64,000 nucleotides of DNA from Dyadobacter soli (GCF_900101885.1 NZ_FNAN01000030.1:1-64000); one strand, 5' to 3'. Positions 42,104 to 50,587 are shown, numbered from the stretch's first letter. Numbers and translations: made by a program. Notes: a model not told the origin generated them from the letters alone.

Positions 42104-42817
42104 TTGGAAGAGAAGCACATTAAATACTACTCTCATCATCTCGACAAGGACGTGGAGATGCTTGTTTTCGGCAGTTGGGGCTACCCTATCCTGCTCTTCC
42201 CCACGACGCTCGGCCGGTATTACCAGGCCAAGGACATGGGCCTGATCGAATCCGTCCGGTGGCTGGTCGAATCGGGGAAATACAAGATTTACTGTGTGGA
42301 CACGATCGACGCCGACTCCTGGTACGCGAAGCATCTCAATCCCGAATACCGGGTCGCGAACCACATTCAATACGACAAATTCCTGAAAAACGAGCTCGTA
42401 CCTTATATAAGGAATGAATGTAATGTCGGCAAGATCGGCGTGGCGGGTTGCAGCTTTGGCGGTTTCCATGCCGCTAATTTCGCCTTCCGCCATCCCGACC
42501 AGGTCGCATATCTCCTCAGTATGAGCGGCATATTCGACATCCGGGGCTTTCTCGATGGCTTTTATGATGATTCGGTTTATTTCAATAATCCGGTCGATTT
42601 CATGCCTAATGAGCAAGGCTGGCGCTTCGGCCACATGAAGATCGCTCTCGGCACTTCCGACTGGGACATTTGCCTGAATAGCAACATAAGAATGTCCAAC
42701 GTCCTCAACAACAGCGGCATCGAACATTGGCTCGACATCCGGGGCTGGGAGAAGCACGACTGGCCGCTATGGAACAAAATGTTTCCGGATTACCTGTCGC
42801 GCATTGTTTTGCAATAA
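42104..42817 (+). CDS. Esterase-family alpha/beta hydrolase (first gene of the amide-ligase cluster)
   Basis: The 237-residue product has the nucleophile elbow GVAGCSFGGFHAAN (Ser in GCSFGG) and a C-terminal WEKHDWPLW that gives the catalytic His, so it is an esterase-family hydrolase. I start at the TTG at 42104 (EEKHIKYYSHHLDKDVEMLVFG; split EEKHIKYYSHH, LDKDVEMLVFG), because family members start about 18 residues before the EMLVFG strand and the promoter -7 element lies at 42070-42077. The gene begins a same-strand run of ligases and transferases. It may release, edit or transfer the product of those ligases. Confidence 0.8.
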   Translation: MEEKHIKYYSHHLDKDVEMLVFGSWGYPILLFPTTLGRYYQAKDMGLIESVRWLVESGKYKIYCVDTIDADSWYAKHLNPEYRVANHIQYDKFLKNELVPYIRNECNVGKIGVAGCSFGGFHAANFAFRHPDQVAYLLSMSGIFDIRGFLDGFYDDSVYFNNPVDFMPNEQGWRFGHMKIALGTSDWDICLNSNIRMSNVLNNSGIEHWLDIRGWEKHDWPLWNKMFPDYLSRIVLQ

Positions 42818-42843
42818 TCAAAAACACAACTCAAAACCTGAAT

Positions 42844-44211
42844 ATGAAAAAGATCGGAATCCTGTTTGGAATGGAAAACACCTTCCCGAACGCGTTTATC
42901 GAAAGAATCAACAGCAAAGGTGAAGACGGCATTATAGCAGAGGCCGTTACCATCGATAAAGTCATACAGGCCGCACCCACCGAATATGCCGTGATCATCG
43001 ACCGTATTTCGCAGGACGTGCCTTTTTACCGCTCATTCCTTAAAAACGCAGCACTTTCGGGCACGGCAGTGATCAATAACCCTTTCTGGTGGAGCGCGGA
43101 CGAGAAGTTCTTTAACAATGCATTGGCGGAAAAACTGGGCATACCGGTTCCAAAAACCGTGTTGCTACCTTCGAAACAACGCCCCGATAACACTTCCGAA
43201 ACCTCCTTCCGCAACCTCGCATTCCCTATGGCGTGGGAGGAGATATTTCAGTATGTGGGCTTCCCGGCGTACATGAAACCGCACGACGGCGGTGGCTGGA
43301 AAAGTGTGTACCGCGTCGTGAACCCGCAGGATATGTGGATCAAGCACGAGGAAACGGGACAATTGGTGATGATGTTGCAGGAAGAAATCGTGTTCGACGA
43401 TTATGTACGCTGCTATTGCATTGGTCAGAAAGATGTGCTCGTGATGCCTTACGAACCGCGCAACCCGCACCATTTGCGCTACGCCGCCGATTTGAAAGCC
43501 CAGGGCGAGGAGCGCGAAAAACTGCTGGAAACGATCAGGGACTATACATTAAAACTGAATGTCGCATTGGGTTATGACTTTAATACCGTCGAATTCGCCG
43601 TGCGCGACGGCATTCCATACGCAATTGACTTCTGTAATCCCGCGCCCGACGCCGACATTTACTCGGTAGGTCGCGACAACTTCGAATGGGTAGTGGAAGC
43701 GGCGGCCAATATGGCCATCGAGCGGGCAAAAGCGCAGGTTCCGGGGCAGATCAACCTTACCTGGGGTACATTCATTAACCAGGCCGTCAATGGCATTCCG
43801 GCACAAGCCGCCCAACCAGCGGTAGCTTCCGCCGAACCGGCCGCAGCTCCTTCTGAACCTGCAAAAGCAAAAGCCGCACCCGCGAAAGCAACCAAAACAG
43901 CCGAAAAAACGCCGGCTGCCGCGAAACCTGCGCCCGCGAAAGCAACCAAAGCGACTCCCGAAATAGCGGCCGCAACGAAACCGGCAGCAACGAAGGCACC
44001 CAAGGCCGCGCCTGCGAAAACTCCGGAAGCCGCCCCATCCGCCACCGAAGTAAAAGTCAAAACGGTAGCGCCGAAGAAACCGGCCAAATCGCTTGGAGCG
44101 ATCGTCACGGAACCGATCGCCGTGGCCGAACCGGCAGAGCCCAAAATCCCGACTACCAAGGCGGCCGCGACCAAAGCACCCGCCAAAAACTCCAAATTGA
44201 AGAAGTCCTGA
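42844..44211 (+). CDS. ATP-grasp ligase with long Ala/Lys/Pro-rich C-terminal tail
   Basis: ATG at 42844, 455 residues. Residues ~1-315 form an ATP-grasp enzyme: a pre-ATP-grasp Rossmann part (KKIGILFGMENTFP), the ATP-binding Lys in YMKPHDGGGWKSVYRV, LQEEIVFDDYVRCY (hinge) and FNTVEFAVRDGIPYAIDFCNPAPD with the metal-binding Glu, Asp and Asn (split FNTVEFAVRDG, YAIDFCNPAPD). It should form a carboxylate-amine bond with ATP. The last ~130 residues are low complexity, built from AKAAPAKAT-like units with many Lys, Ala, Pro and Thr, like histone H1 tails. The tail may bind nucleic acid or membranes, or keep partners together. It lies between the esterase and GCS2 genes. Confidence 0.82.
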   Translation: MKKIGILFGMENTFPNAFIERINSKGEDGIIAEAVTIDKVIQAAPTEYAVIIDRISQDVPFYRSFLKNAALSGTAVINNPFWWSADEKFFNNALAEKLGIPVPKTVLLPSKQRPDNTSETSFRNLAFPMAWEEIFQYVGFPAYMKPHDGGGWKSVYRVVNPQDMWIKHEETGQLVMMLQEEIVFDDYVRCYCIGQKDVLVMPYEPRNPHHLRYAADLKAQGEEREKLLETIRDYTLKLNVALGYDFNTVEFAVRDGIPYAIDFCNPAPDADIYSVGRDNFEWVVEAAANMAIERAKAQVPGQINLTWGTFINQAVNGIPAQAAQPAVASAEPAAAPSEPAKAKAAPAKATKTAEKTPAAAKPAPAKATKATPEIAAATKPAATKAPKAAPAKTPEAAPSATEVKVKTVAPKKPAKSLGAIVTEPIAVAEPAEPKIPTTKAAATKAPAKNSKLKKS

Positions 44212-44239
44212 CAAACTAAAATTCAGCCGCCTTTGCATT

Positions 44240-45337
44240 ATGGCAACATTCACCCTGGGAATTGAAGAAGAATTTCAGACCATCGACCCGGTAACCCGTA
44301 ACCTGCGGTCGCACATGTCAAAGCTGGTTGAAGATGGAAAAATTACATTAAAGGAACGCGTGAAGGCGGAAATGCACCAGGCGGTGGTGGAAGTAGGGAC
44401 GAATATCTGCCATAACATCCAGGAAGCGCGGGAAGAGGTTACCTACCTGCGCAAAATGATCCTGGACCTGGCCGAAAAACAGGACCTCCAAGTAGCCGCT
44501 GCCGGCACACACCCGTTCGCCGACTGGGTAGACCAGCTCATTACCGACGATCCGCGTTACGACCAGATCATCGACGAAATGCGCGATGTAGCACGCGGTA
44601 ACCTCATTTTCGGGTTGCACGTGCACGTGGGCATCGAGAGCCGGAACGAAGGAATACAGATCATGAATGCGGTAAGGTATTTCCTGCCGCACATTTACGC
44701 ATTATCGACCAACTCGCCGTTCTGGTGCGGGCGCAATACGGGTTTCAAGTCCTATCGCTCGAAGGTTTTCGACAAATTCCCCAGGACCGGCATTCCCGAT
44801 TTCTTTTCGAGTGCGGCCGAATATGACGAGTATGTGGCGCTTTTGATTAAAACAAACTGCATCGACAACGGCAAAAAAATCTGGTGGGACATCCGTGTAC
44901 ACCCGTTTTTCAACACCATCGAGTTCCGCATGTGCGACGTGCCCATGCGTACGGACGAGACCATCTGCCTGGCCGCGATCATGCAGGCGCTCGTGGCCAA
45001 AATCCACAAGCTACACAGCCAGAACCTGAGCTTCCGCCCCTACCGGCGAATGCTGATCAACGAAAATAAATGGCGTGCTGCGCGGTATGGTATTCAAAGC
45101 AAGCTGATCGACTTCGGGAAGCAGCAGGAAGTGGAGTACAAAATCCTGATCTGCGAGCTCCTCGAATTCATCGACGACGTAGTGGACGAACTCGGCAGCC
45201 GCAAGGAGATCGAATACATTCACCAGATACTCGAAATGGGTACCGGTGCCGACCGCCAGCTCGCCGTTTTCGAGCAAACGGGCAGTTTGAACGCGGTTGT
45301 AGATTATATTGTCTCGGAAACTAAAATCGGCCTTTGA
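44240..45337 (+). CDS. Carboxylate-amine ligase of the GCS2/YbdK family
   Basis: The 365-residue protein opens with LGIEEEFQTIDP, the glutamate-binding start of the GCS2 (glutamate-cysteine ligase 2) family, and has GLHVHVGIES, FRMCDVPMRTDE and the basic-rich C-terminal half. Family members make gamma-glutamyl or related amide bonds with ATP; E. coli YbdK has weak glutamate-cysteine ligase activity. The true amine is unknown. It starts 28 bases after the ATP-grasp gene and is followed, after a 125-base gap, by the amidotransferase gene. It supplies a second ATP-dependent amide-forming step to this cluster. Confidence 0.87.
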   Translation: MATFTLGIEEEFQTIDPVTRNLRSHMSKLVEDGKITLKERVKAEMHQAVVEVGTNICHNIQEAREEVTYLRKMILDLAEKQDLQVAAAGTHPFADWVDQLITDDPRYDQIIDEMRDVARGNLIFGLHVHVGIESRNEGIQIMNAVRYFLPHIYALSTNSPFWCGRNTGFKSYRSKVFDKFPRTGIPDFFSSAAEYDEYVALLIKTNCIDNGKKIWWDIRVHPFFNTIEFRMCDVPMRTDETICLAAIMQALVAKIHKLHSQNLSFRPYRRMLINENKWRAARYGIQSKLIDFGKQQEVEYKILICELLEFIDDVVDELGSRKEIEYIHQILEMGTGADRQLAVFEQTGSLNAVVDYIVSETKIGL

Positions 45338-45462
45338 TTAGAATTAAATCAAACTTTTGATCCAAAATCCGAACTAATCAGGAACACATTTGTTTAAAAT
45401 AGGTTACCCGATTCTATAACTTAAAGGCCGTTTTCACTGACACGAACCGGCCCCCCACTGAA

Positions 45463-46305
45463 ATGACCACTCATGAAAGACATTTCCGGATTGCGATCCT
45501 GGACATGTACAACGGCCACCCCAACGAGGGAATGCGATGCATTAAAAAGATCATCGCCGCATTTGGAGAGCAGCAGAGCATGCCCGTTGAATTCTCTGTT
45601 TTTGATGTAAGACAAAAGCTCGAAGTGCCGGAAATGGACTTCGACGCATACATTTCTACGGGCGGGCCGGGCAATCCGGCACCGGTCGGCGAGGCTTGGG
45701 AGAAGAAATTTTTCGGATTTCTGGATAAAATACTGGCTTTCAATGCAAAGCGGCAGAACCGTATCAAAAAGCATTTGTTCCTGATTTGTCATTCATTTCA
45801 AATGGCATGCATTCACTGGGAGCTGGCGGCGGTGAGCAAGCGGCGGAAAACATCCTTTGGCACATTTCCAGTACACAAAACTTCCTCCGGGCGCAAAGAT
45901 CCGTTGCTAAGTGCATTGAGCGACCCTTTCTGGATCGTCGATTCACGTGATTTCCAGGTTACCCAGCCCAACCAGTTTGCATTCGACGCATTGGGTGCGA
46001 AGCTGCTTTGTCTGGAAAAAATTCGCCCGCACGTGCCGCTCGAACGCGCCGTGATGGCTATCCGCTTTTCGGGCGAGATCGTCGGCACACAGTTTCACCC
46101 GGAGGCCGATGCCGAGGGAATGCTGCGTTATTTTTTGAAGGAAGATAAAAAGGAGGCCATTATCAAAGCGCACGGTGAGCAGAAGTACAACGATATGATC
46201 GTGCATTTGAACGATCCGGACAAGATTTCGATGACCGAAGCCGTCGTTATTCCCACATTTTTGAAAAACGCATTCAACAAAACGTTCCAGCCAGCCTATG
46301 CATAA
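45463..46305 (+). CDS. Class I glutamine amidotransferase-like protein
   Basis: A 280-residue protein with the class I (GATase1) fold: ISTGGPGNP near 65, the nucleophile Cys109 in FLICHSFQMAC and His212/Glu214 in GTQFHPEAD, so the Cys-His-Glu triad is complete. Such domains take ammonia from glutamine or hydrolyse gamma-glutamyl bonds. The nucleophile sits in CHSFQ rather than the usual CxGxQ, a clear deviation. A C-terminal extension of ~60 residues after the triad is unusual. Its stop overlaps the start of the next gene by eight bases. In this cluster it may supply ammonia to a ligase or remove a glutamyl group. Confidence 0.8.
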   Translation: MTTHERHFRIAILDMYNGHPNEGMRCIKKIIAAFGEQQSMPVEFSVFDVRQKLEVPEMDFDAYISTGGPGNPAPVGEAWEKKFFGFLDKILAFNAKRQNRIKKHLFLICHSFQMACIHWELAAVSKRRKTSFGTFPVHKTSSGRKDPLLSALSDPFWIVDSRDFQVTQPNQFAFDALGAKLLCLEKIRPHVPLERAVMAIRFSGEIVGTQFHPEADAEGMLRYFLKEDKKEAIIKAHGEQKYNDMIVHLNDPDKISMTEAVVIPTFLKNAFNKTFQPAYA

Positions 46306-47491
46306 GCAAGCCCGGGAAGCGTTCAATAACTCCTTTACGGAGAAAGGGTACGAAAAATTCGTCGAATCGCTCAATACGCCGTTTCCCGGTCAGCTGGATT
46401 TCAGAGTTGCAGAAACGCCTGTTTTTGTACCCAAAAAACTGAAAGAAAAGATCATACACGCATCGGACGATATCATTTCTACGTTAATATCACCCGATTT
46501 TCGCAGCAAAACGGATCGCGCCGTACCTTCTAATCAGTACGTTCCCGGCGAGAATGCGCATTCCTCTTTTCTCGCTATCGATTACGCCATTTGCCGGAAT
46601 GCGGCTGGTGAACTCGTGCCACAGCTCATTGAATTACAGGGCTTTCCGTCCATATTTGGCTATCAGGCGTTGCTATCGGAGACTTTCAGGAAATTTTTCG
46701 ATGTCCAGGGCAATTTCGAATATCTGTTTGGCGCGACTTCTTTGGATGAATATGTATCCAAATTGAAAGCGCTGATCCTCGGCGGCGAACAGCCTGAGCA
46801 TGTGATATTGCTTGAAATATTCCCGGAAAAGCAGAAAACGCGCATCGATTTCGCGGTTACCGAGCAAATGCTGGGCATTAAGGCAGTGTGTTATACCAAA
46901 CTGATCCGGGAAGGAAGGCTGTTGTTTTATGAAAAAGACGGCCGGAAAATCCAGGTCACACGCATCTACAACCGCCTCATTTTCGACGACCTGTTCAACT
47001 ATCCCGATCTGCAAACCAGCTACCACTTCACCGACGACGTCGACGTGCAATGGGTAGGTCATCCTAACTGGTTTTTCAGGATCAGCAAGTTTGCGATGCC
47101 TTTTTTGAAGGGGGAATTTATACCCGAAACCCGTTTTCTGAGCGACTACCGGGATGAGTTTCCTGCTGACCTTCAGAATTATGTATTGAAACCGCTTTTC
47201 TCTTTCGCGGGTTCCGGCGTGCAGCTCCACCTGACAAAAGCCGATCTGGAAGCCATTCCCGACCCGGAAAATTATATATTGCAGCGAAAAGTCGCCTACG
47301 AACCGGTTATCCAGGCACCAGACGGTCTCGTGAAATGCGAAATCCGCATGATGTACGGCTGGCCCGACAATGCTGAAAAGCCGGAGTTACTGATCAGTCT
47401 CAGCCGGTTGAGCCGGGGCGAAATGATCGGCGTCCGGTACAACAAGGATTTCACCTGGGTAGGCGGCAGTGCCAGTTTTTTTGAACATTAG
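46298..47491 (+). CDS. ATP-grasp-like protein, probable ligase of unknown substrate
   Basis: A 397-residue protein that I do not place in a named family. The C-terminal part has ATP-grasp-like features: NYVLKPLFSFAGSGVQ (Lys plus glycine loop), YILQRKVAYEPV (hinge Lys), KCEIRMMYGW and LSRGEMIGVRYNKDF with TWVGG (metal-binding Asn region). The N-terminal ~280 residues do not resemble anything I know. Its ATG at 46298 overlaps the end of the amidotransferase gene by eight bases, and the aminotransferase gene starts two bases after it, so the three are translationally linked. It is probably a second amide-forming enzyme of the cluster. Confidence 0.6.
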   Translation: MHKQAREAFNNSFTEKGYEKFVESLNTPFPGQLDFRVAETPVFVPKKLKEKIIHASDDIISTLISPDFRSKTDRAVPSNQYVPGENAHSSFLAIDYAICRNAAGELVPQLIELQGFPSIFGYQALLSETFRKFFDVQGNFEYLFGATSLDEYVSKLKALILGGEQPEHVILLEIFPEKQKTRIDFAVTEQMLGIKAVCYTKLIREGRLLFYEKDGRKIQVTRIYNRLIFDDLFNYPDLQTSYHFTDDVDVQWVGHPNWFFRISKFAMPFLKGEFIPETRFLSDYRDEFPADLQNYVLKPLFSFAGSGVQLHLTKADLEAIPDPENYILQRKVAYEPVIQAPDGLVKCEIRMMYGWPDNAEKPELLISLSRLSRGEMIGVRYNKDFTWVGGSASFFEH

Positions 47492-47492
47492 A

Positions 47493-48704
47493 ATGCATAT
47501 CTCACATCGCCAGCACTTTTTCGACCATCTGGCGCAAACTTCCGATTTCCCGCTTGCCCTTGAAATTGAAAAGGCCGAGGGCGTTTACATGTACGGTCTC
47601 GACGGCAAGTCGTATATGGACCTCATTTCCGGTATCGGCGTGAGCAACGTTGGCCACCGGCACCCGAAAGTGCTCGAAGCCATTCACGCACAACTGGATA
47701 AGCATATGCACCTGCTCGTGTATGGCGAGTACGTGCAGAGCGCGCAGGTACAACTCGCGAAAGCATTGGCCGACACCTTGCATTTGGAGGCCCCCAACCC
47801 CTCTCCTTTCGGCCTGATCGACAATGTATATTTCACCAATTCGGGTACCGAAGCGGTGGAAGGAGCCATGAAACTAGCGAAACGGTTTACCAAGCGGCGC
47901 GAATTCGTTTCGTGTTACAATGCTTATCACGGGGCTACGCAGGGCGCATTGAGCCTGGCCGGCGCAGAGTTTTTCAAACGAAACTTCCGTCCGCTACTGC
48001 CGGGCGTAAAGCATATTCAGCATGGCTATTTGCCTGATCTTGAAAAAATTACGGATCAGACTGCCGCTGTAATTATCGAGGTGATCGGTGGTGAGTCGGG
48101 GGTGCGGGTGCCTGATGATTGTTACCTCGTTGCGCTGCGCCGAAAATGCACTGAAACCGGCACCTTGCTCATTCTGGATGAAATACAAACCGGTTTTGGA
48201 CGTACGGGTAGCTTCTGGGCATTTGAGCAGTATGGTATTTACCCGGATATGCTGCTGAGTGCCAAAGGAATGGGTGGCGGCATGCCGATCGGTGCATTCA
48301 TGGCGTCGCAACAAATCATGAAAGTACTGAAAACCAATCCGATACTCGGCCACATTACCACATTTGGCGGACATCCCGTGAGTTGCGCGGCGTCGCTGGC
48401 TGCCCTAAGGGTAACTGTCGATGAGCAACTGGCGCAAGCGGCCATCGAAAAAGGAGAACTGTTTAAATCACTGTTAATTCACCCTGAAATCAAGGAAATC
48501 CGCGGAAAAGGCCTTATGCTTGCGGCAGAAATGGCATCTTTCGATAAACTGAAAGCGACCATCGATCGTTGTATCGAGCTGGGCGTGGTCACCGACTGGT
48601 TCCTTTTTTGCGACAATTCCATGCGCATTGCCCCACCGCTGACGATCACCGAAGATCAGATTCGCGAGGCCTGCGCGACTATTATCAATGTCCTGAATTC
48701 TTGA
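47493..48704 (+). CDS. Class III aminotransferase (PLP-dependent)
   Basis: The 403-residue product has the class III aminotransferase layout: GIGVSNVGHRHPKV in the N-terminus, YFTNSGTEAVEGAMKLAKRFTKR (split YFTNSGTEAVEGAMKL, KRFTKR), the PLP-contacting LILDEIQTGFGRTG, and the Lys in LSAKGMGGGMPIGAF that binds PLP as a Schiff base. The group moves an omega-amino group (ornithine, 4-aminobutyrate, diaminobutyrate and others). ATG at 47493, right after the stop of the ATP-grasp-like gene; a frame reaching 47469 is rejected. It may make or use the amine that the ligases join. Confidence 0.9.
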   Translation: MHISHRQHFFDHLAQTSDFPLALEIEKAEGVYMYGLDGKSYMDLISGIGVSNVGHRHPKVLEAIHAQLDKHMHLLVYGEYVQSAQVQLAKALADTLHLEAPNPSPFGLIDNVYFTNSGTEAVEGAMKLAKRFTKRREFVSCYNAYHGATQGALSLAGAEFFKRNFRPLLPGVKHIQHGYLPDLEKITDQTAAVIIEVIGGESGVRVPDDCYLVALRRKCTETGTLLILDEIQTGFGRTGSFWAFEQYGIYPDMLLSAKGMGGGMPIGAFMASQQIMKVLKTNPILGHITTFGGHPVSCAASLAALRVTVDEQLAQAAIEKGELFKSLLIHPEIKEIRGKGLMLAAEMASFDKLKATIDRCIELGVVTDWFLFCDNSMRIAPPLTITEDQIREACATIINVLNS

Positions 48705-48709
48705 ACGAT

Positions 48710-49588
48710 ATGAACTACTCCATTCAAAACGACCATTTGAAAATCGCCGTGCAGGAAACCGGCGCTGAACTTTGCCAGATCCAATCGACCGTAACCGGCA
48801 AAGATTTCCTCTGGAACGCTGATCCTTCGGTTTGGGCCAGTTATGCACCGGTACTTTTTCCCGTGATCGGCGCTATCAAGAATGGTTTTGTAAAATACAA
48901 CGGCAGTGAATATGCGGTACCACGCCACGGAATGGTCCGCAATAACGCAAATGTAAAACTAACGAGCCAAACAACTGATAGTCTTACATTTGCATTAGAA
49001 TACAACGAAGAAACGCTGGCCATTTATCCTTTCAAATTCAAGTTTCAAATTACCTACCGGCTGGAAGGCAAGAAAGTCGTGGTCGATCATAAAGTGCTCA
49101 ACCACGGCGGTTCTGAAATGCTTTTCTCCCTCGGCGGTCATCCTGCATTCAAATGTCCTCTCCATGAGGATGAAGTTTACGAGGACTATTACCTTGAATT
49201 TGAGGCGATTGAAAACGATTCAACCTGGATTCTGGAAAAAAACGGCCTCGTAAGCAACACGACCAAACCGGTTTTGGAACACACCAATGTGCTGCATTTA
49301 AACAACCACCTGTTCGACAATGATGCATTGATTTTCAAGCATTTGATTTCAAAACGGGTGAGTCTGAGAAGCACCAAATCGGGACAGGTAATCACTGTTT
49401 CCTACAAAGACTTCCCCTACCTCGGCATCTGGGCAAAACCCGGCGGCCATTTCGTATGTATCGAGCCATGGCTGGGCATTGCCGACAGCGCCGATTCGGA
49501 CCAGAATTTTGCGACAAAGGAAGGTATTCTGAAACTGGAAGCCGGCGGAACTTTCGAGGCTAGTTTTACAATCGAAATCAATGAGTAG
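48710..49588 (+). CDS. Aldose 1-epimerase-family protein
   Basis: The product of the ATG at 48710 (MNYSIQND) is 292 residues of the galactose mutarotase-like fold. Seen are PRHGMVRNN (catalytic/substrate His region), LGGHPAFKCP (second His) and a C-terminal FVCIEPWLGIAD with a Glu typical of the YeaD/aldose-1-epimerase-related group. Such proteins open and close sugar rings or bind hexose-6-phosphates. It follows the aminotransferase gene by five bases, so it is in the same unit, although the link to amide ligases is unclear. A structured intergenic repeat follows. Confidence 0.83.
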   Translation: MNYSIQNDHLKIAVQETGAELCQIQSTVTGKDFLWNADPSVWASYAPVLFPVIGAIKNGFVKYNGSEYAVPRHGMVRNNANVKLTSQTTDSLTFALEYNEETLAIYPFKFKFQITYRLEGKKVVVDHKVLNHGGSEMLFSLGGHPAFKCPLHEDEVYEDYYLEFEAIENDSTWILEKNGLVSNTTKPVLEHTNVLHLNNHLFDNDALIFKHLISKRVSLRSTKSGQVITVSYKDFPYLGIWAKPGGHFVCIEPWLGIADSADSDQNFATKEGILKLEAGGTFEASFTIEINE

Positions 49589-49893
49589 CCTGTCGCCGCA
49601 TTCGTTGTTCCTGCTATGCGGTTCGGTTTTAGCACGATGCGGCTATGTTGAAATTAGCGAGTGGTAATGTTACATCCCTACGGGATTCACGTTGAAGGGA
49701 GGATTTTCGGTTTTGCTACCAATATTACGTCGCTACGCGACTTAACGTAGGAAGAAAGAACGGCCATTTGTGCCGCTCTACCCAAACCTTCAATGCCGTC
49801 TGGCATGTAATATTGGTAGTAAAAGTCAGATGAGGAAGCGCCAAAATGCCGTAGGCATGCAACGACATATACGAGATTTCGTCGGCGATCCCA
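49589..49893. repeat. Structured intergenic repeat with short hairpins and 13-bp inverted arms
   Basis: 305 gene-free bases. A perfect 13-base inverted pair (CTACCAATATTAC at 49716-49728, complement at 49807-49819) encloses ~78 bases. Along the region run four short palindromes of the same plan: ATCCC-TA-CGGGAT (near 49675), GTCGC-TA-CGCGAC (near 49729), ATGCC-GTCT-GGCAT (near 49795) and ATGCC-GTA-GGCAT (near 49846). Repeats of this style are common between genes in Bacteroidota; no reading frame is present. Confidence 0.6.
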
Positions 49894-50289
49894 TCACAAT
49901 TCGATAGCCAGCAATTCTCCTCCCAGTTTATGCAATGCACTCTCAATCTTCTTCGCCTGTGCTGCGCGAGGCTTTTTGAGGCCGGAGGCGTAGTGATTCA
50001 GTTGCTTTTCATTAATGCCCGTCAGCCGAGCAATCCCTGTCTGGCTAAATATGCCTTTGTAATATTCCAAAAGACTTTCCACATCGAACTTCCAGATGAT
50101 TTCGTATTCACCTTTCAGCGCTGCCGGAATGTTCTTGTCGTCAAATGATTTAAGGATTTCAATGCATTCGAGAACATTTCTTTTCACATCTTGCACCGTA
50201 TCTCCTATTCCATAAATTTTCCTGGCATTTTCGGCGTAAGCACTATATCCGTCTTTTCCTCTTTCAATCAATATTCTGATTCTTTTCAT
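49894..50289 (-). CDS. hicB: HicB-family antitoxin
   Basis: The 131-residue antitoxin has an N-terminal HicB-like degraded RNase H-like domain (RIRILIERGKDGYSAYAENA, split RIRILIERGKDG, YSAYAENA) with a partner-binding role, and a C-terminal helix-turn-helix (~85-120, SQTGIARLTGINEKQLNHY) that should bind the operon promoter. The hicA toxin gene lies just upstream on the same strand, four bases before it, in the toxin-first order usual for hicAB. The antitoxin is expected to block the HicA nuclease and repress the operon. Confidence 0.88.
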   Translation of the reverse strand: MKRIRILIERGKDGYSAYAENARKIYGIGDTVQDVKRNVLECIEILKSFDDKNIPAALKGEYEIIWKFDVESLLEYYKGIFSQTGIARLTGINEKQLNHYASGLKKPRAAQAKKIESALHKLGGELLAIEL

Positions 50290-50293
50290 ACCT

Positions 50294-50479
50294 CTATTGA
50301 TTAGTCAATTTCATTTCCTTGATGATTGTCTTTCTCAAACCTTCATTCATTTCCTTTGAAGAATGATACGGCACGCAATACGTTATGCCGTTTTTTGTGT
50401 ACATATAGTGGCTGCCTCGTGTGCGGGCCAGGATCCATCCGTTCCGCCGGATGATGCGATGAAACTCCGAATATTTCAT
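50294..50479 (-). CDS. hicA: HicA-family mRNA interferase toxin
   Basis: A 61-residue toxin with a double-stranded-RNA-binding-like fold. The catalytic His24 sits in RGSHYMY, and the rest follows the family (GWILARTRGSHY, then CVPYHSSKEMNEGL). HicA cleaves mRNA when its antitoxin is lost (established for the family). A perfect -7 element TATATTTG (50484-50491) ends only five bases before the ATG, so the transcript may be leaderless. The operon hicA-hicB reads on the minus strand and ends at 49894; the trxA terminator is just upstream of the promoter. Confidence 0.88.
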   Translation of the reverse strand: MKYSEFHRIIRRNGWILARTRGSHYMYTKNGITYCVPYHSSKEMNEGLRKTIIKEMKLTNQ

Positions 50480-50483
50480 AGTG

Positions 50484-50491
50484 CAAATATA
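50484..50491 (-). promoter_or_regulatory. -7 element TATATTTG immediately upstream of hicA
   Basis: Perfect TAnnTTTG on the minus strand, with its last base five positions before the hicA ATG; no TTTG at the -33 distance was found. If used, the message has almost no leader. Confidence 0.45.
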
Positions 50492-50539
50492 GTAATAAGA
50501 GTAGATAATTATATACCTTTCATTCTAGTATACAACTAA

Positions 50540-50563
50540 AAAAGCCCCGTCACCGGGGCTTTT
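50540..50563 (-). terminator. Hairpin terminator after trxA
   Basis: A 10-bp perfect stem (AAAAGCCCCG, complement at 50554-50563) with a 4-base loop and U-rich ends, 25 bases after the trxA stop. Confidence 0.8.
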
Positions 50564-50587
50564 AACTCTTTCACAAATCAGCGATTA

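Noticed and set aside
43549..44253. Long minus-strand frame rich in Gly, Arg, Phe and Cys
   Set aside because: It is the antisense of the Ala/Lys/Pro-rich tail of the ATP-grasp gene; such biased coding gives open shadows.
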